Positions 61,353 to 64,000 of a DNA stretch of 64,000 bases are shown here, piece by piece. The notes under the pieces were generated by a model, which did no database searches, was not told where the DNA came from, and was given only the letters and a program-made list of their open reading frames with translations. The position numbers and the translations under genes are program-made. Every line of letters starts with the position of its first letter. Within the stretch, counting starts at the first letter, position 1. Source of the DNA: Spinacia oleracea (Eukaryota; Streptophyta; Magnoliopsida; Caryophyllales; Amaranthaceae); contig NC_079491.1 in the NCBI RefSeq assembly GCF_020520425.1, positions 6,931,143 through 6,995,142 on the forward strand, written 5' to 3'.

Positions 61353-61680
61353 CTCCCTCCGTCCCGGAATACTTGACCTGTTTTCCTTATCGGGCCGTCC
61401 CTTAATACTTGACCTGTTTCTAAAAATGAAAATATTCTAACAATATTATATTATTTCTCACTCCACCCCTATTAACCCACCTATCACCTACTCCATACAA
61501 AAAATAATTAAAAATTCAACCCCTACTCTCCCCCAACCCCACCTCTTAACCCACCTACCACTAACTACATTAAAATAATACCCCACTATCAACTACTACC
61601 TATTAAATTAAATAAGTGAATTCAAGTTCCTTAAACTCTGTGCCGGTCAAACCGGGTCGAGTATTCTGGGACGGAGGGAG
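61353..61680 (+). mobile_element. Stowaway-like MITE (328 bp)
   Basis: Ends CTCCCTCCGTCCCGGAATAC and GTATTCTGGGACGGAGGGAG, flanked by TA. It is the inverted partner of 57128-57454 and appears well preserved. Confidence 0.85.
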
Positions 61681-61734
61681 TATATATAGTTGCACTGCTT
61701 GTGGTGGTTTAATTGTCAAACATATTAATACTTG

Positions 61735-61971
61735 CACCGTTTTGATTGGACACGATTGTCAATGCACAACTTTGATCACCAATATCTTTAACTACATATT
61801 ATAAAAACTTATAAAAATATTAATATTTTGAAAATACATATTAAGATGAAGCCAGCAATATAATATACACTAACATTTATTTGCATATACTATAAATAAA
61901 ATAGGTTCAAAATAAATTATGTAAATAGTGCAAAAAGTCAAGACGGTGTGAATATTAAGGGACAGAGAGAG
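61735..61971 (-). mobile_element. Truncated Stowaway-like MITE
   Basis: The right end ATTAAGGGACAGAGAGAG before TA, together with the interior (CAATGCACAACTTTGATCA, TATTTTGAAAATACA), matches the MITE at 11506-11762. The left terminus is missing, probably lost next to the MITE that ends at 61680. Confidence 0.6.
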
Positions 61972-62672
61972 TACAGTTTAAGCGGCATTTTGCGTATCGC
62001 TCAACCAATAATTAGGGAGTTACTCGTATAATCAGATTCACCTAAATAGTCGTATATACATACATAGTACGGAGTATATCCTAGCTTAAACACTTAAAGC
62101 GGCATTTTGCATATGATAAAGCGATCTTCTTTGCATGTATATATAGTTGCATTCCTTAGTTATTAATTATTTAATTAATTAACATAATATACCCCTAATT
62201 TTGTTTTTCTCTCTTTTTGTTACCCATCTTTTCAAGTTTGTAATTTGTTAAAAAGTGCGTCAAATTTTATGTAGATCATTAACAAAAGAAAAGATAAAAG
62301 TGAAATTGTAAAAGAGGTCCCGAATTGTAAAATTTTGAAAATAATTCTGTCTTATACTTCGTATATTATGCAAATGTAATTTACCAAAGATATTTTAAGT
62401 TAGTAAAAGACATCTATCGTCATGAGATCAAAAGAAGGAAAAGGACATTTGATGTAAAGAAAGTTAGATTATGATTTATGAGTAGCTTCTTAATGACATT
62501 ACATATATCCGTTTATAATCAGACTTATTTTCAATAAAAATTAACTTTTTACAGAGGTCTCTGCATTTTAGTCGGTAAAATATGCTCCTAGATTGCTTGT
62601 TGGGAAAGTAATATTCTTTCAAGCACAAATATACATGCAGTCAATATATGTCCTTATGATATCTAAACTATT

Positions 62673-62843
62673 GAGCCTGTTTTTTTCAACTTATTTTAGA
62701 TAATTTAATAAAAGTTTGATAAATTTAACAAAATAAGTTTTACAATTTTACACACTAAAATAAAATCATATAAATTCAAGTAAATTCGATTAAGTTCATA
62801 GTTAATTTTAGTCAACTCGATCAGTTGAACCAAACAAATGCTC
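62673..62843. mobile_element. hAT-like MITE (about 170 bp)
   Basis: Inverted ends GAGCCTGTTTTTTTCAAC and GTTGAACCAAACAAATGCTC, imperfect. The target duplication is not clear. Confidence 0.5.
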
Positions 62844-63133
62844 ACATCATAGTACTTACATGCATGTACGTTGGTGATGATAATGGATTTATTTAATTGA
62901 TCAGGCATTAGAAGATATTGTATCATAACACATTATGTCAGTATGCAAACAAATGAGTGATCTCTACCGTCTTACGCATAAATCTATACAAATGTATAAT
63001 TAGAGACATTTAAATAATACCGATGAGGTTTGAGGTTAGCGAGGCGGCTACCGGTTATGTATAGCAAAAATATAACACTCACTAAATGACAAAATAAAAA
63101 AGGGTGGTAGGAGGAAAAGACAAAAAAGATAAA

Positions 63134-63353
63134 AGTACATTTCAATACCATTTCAGTACCATTTTGTTAAAAAAAGTAACATTTTAATACCATTTTTCAG
63201 TACCATTTTGTTTAAAAAAGTATCATTTCGTTTAAAAAAATATCATTTCGTTAAAAAGAGTATCATTTCTTCAAAACAAAGAGTACAATTTCATTATATC
63301 ATTTCTTTTTAAAAAATACTATTTCTTTTTTAAAAAAAATACCATTGTTCCAT
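63134..63353. repeat. Minisatellite of TACCATTTCGTTTAAAAAAG-type units
   Basis: About ten imperfect units of roughly 20-24 bp, each holding TA(C/T)CATTT and an A-run. Confidence 0.8.
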
Positions 63354-63753
63354 TACTTGTCGTTTACCTCTTTTGTCGGCTAGCTCACTTATGTATTTGC
63401 TCATACGTCACCGTTAGCCGCACATACTTCCCCAATGAGGTCTTGACCTATTGAAAAAGAGTGAGGACATGTGTTGATACGTTTTAACTTTGAATCTTCC
63501 TCCCTCATTGTAATTTATATTACCCTTGGCCTTGTAGCTCATTTGCATAAACAAAAAAAAGACCCACTAAACCAACACCTAATACTAGTCACCTGTCCAT
63601 CTATTCAAATCTATGTTTGACAGTTTGAGCCACTTCCATTGGTGAACTGCAATTTCTTGTATGAATTAATACTCTGTAATTAGCTAAAACAAATTCAATG
63701 AGAACGAAAAGCAAATGACTGAAGTGAGCAACAATAATGTAATAATCTCTATG

Positions 63754-64000
63754 CAGTGCGTCTTTTGTGTGACCAACCACACCATCAATTTGATGATGTG
63801 ACGCGCATGCGCAACTCTCTCGCGCGGACGCATCTACTACGGAGAAGGTTATTGAATGGTGCAGTGTTACATGACTTTTTATGTTGATGTTACTTATACA
63901 TTGTATTCAATCGTTGTTACTTTTCTTGTTTTACTACGGTTTATTCAATTTCATGTTATAGATTCCTTGTATAGACTGGTGTTACTCGACTTTCTATAAT
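63754..64000 (+). mobile_element. Start of a third hairpin-ended MULE-like element, cut by the window edge
   Basis: GTGCGTCTTTTGTGTGACC followed by AACCACACCATCAATTTGAT and GATGTGACGCGC matches the left end at 24731-24790 in order and pairing. GTTACT words recur after it (near 63889, 63913 and 63982), as in the arrays of the other two elements. Its right end is outside the window. Confidence 0.55.

Overview
This is nuclear DNA of a flowering plant. The genes are intron-rich with GT-AG introns, there is a plant Dof transcription factor, a bifunctional plant pantothenate kinase and a tRNA-Pro, and the intergenic DNA is AT-rich and packed with Stowaway-type MITEs, MULE-like elements, a Helitron, a SINE, a LINE tail and Ty3/gypsy LTR remnants. 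The recurring Stowaway ends (CTCCCTCCGT / ACGGAGGGAG) and truncated ACGGAGTA pieces suggest a eudicot, perhaps Caryophyllales; that placement is a guess.

Layout. 1-6568: decayed Ty3/gypsy element with a 2.96 kb 3' LTR. 8383-20129 (minus): CCT7, the eta subunit of the cytosolic chaperonin, in 13 exons; a related solo LTR sits in intron 3, and exon 6 appears to lack one base. 20365-26086: a nest of DNA transposons, in which a Stowaway MITE is split by a 3.97 kb MULE-like element with a 9-bp target duplication and a dense AGTAAC/GTTACT array, followed by a second MULE-like element with its own AGTAAC-containing array. 26398-29661 (plus): ISU-type iron-sulfur scaffold gene in 3 exons with an in-frame TAG at codon 80. 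31044-43821 (plus): PANK2 in 22 exons, intact, with 909 codons before the stop. 44714-44785: tRNA-Pro(UGG). 45358-45921 (minus): mitochondrial ribosomal protein bL12m. 52008-54665 (minus): a two-exon Dof gene of the DOF5.6/HCA2 type. 55-64 kb: no host gene found; it holds MITEs (two in inverted orientation), a SINE nested in a MITE, a LINE 3' end, minisatellites and, at the right edge, the start of another element with the same kind of ends as the second MULE-like element.

The host genes are unrelated in function (protein folding, Fe-S assembly, CoA synthesis, mitochondrial translation, vascular transcription control) and do not form a cluster. The points most worth checking are the AGTAAC-array elements with hairpin ends and the single-base lesions in two otherwise well-preserved essential genes. 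Exon limits were set by hand from splice consensus and family protein knowledge. No alignment or database search was run.
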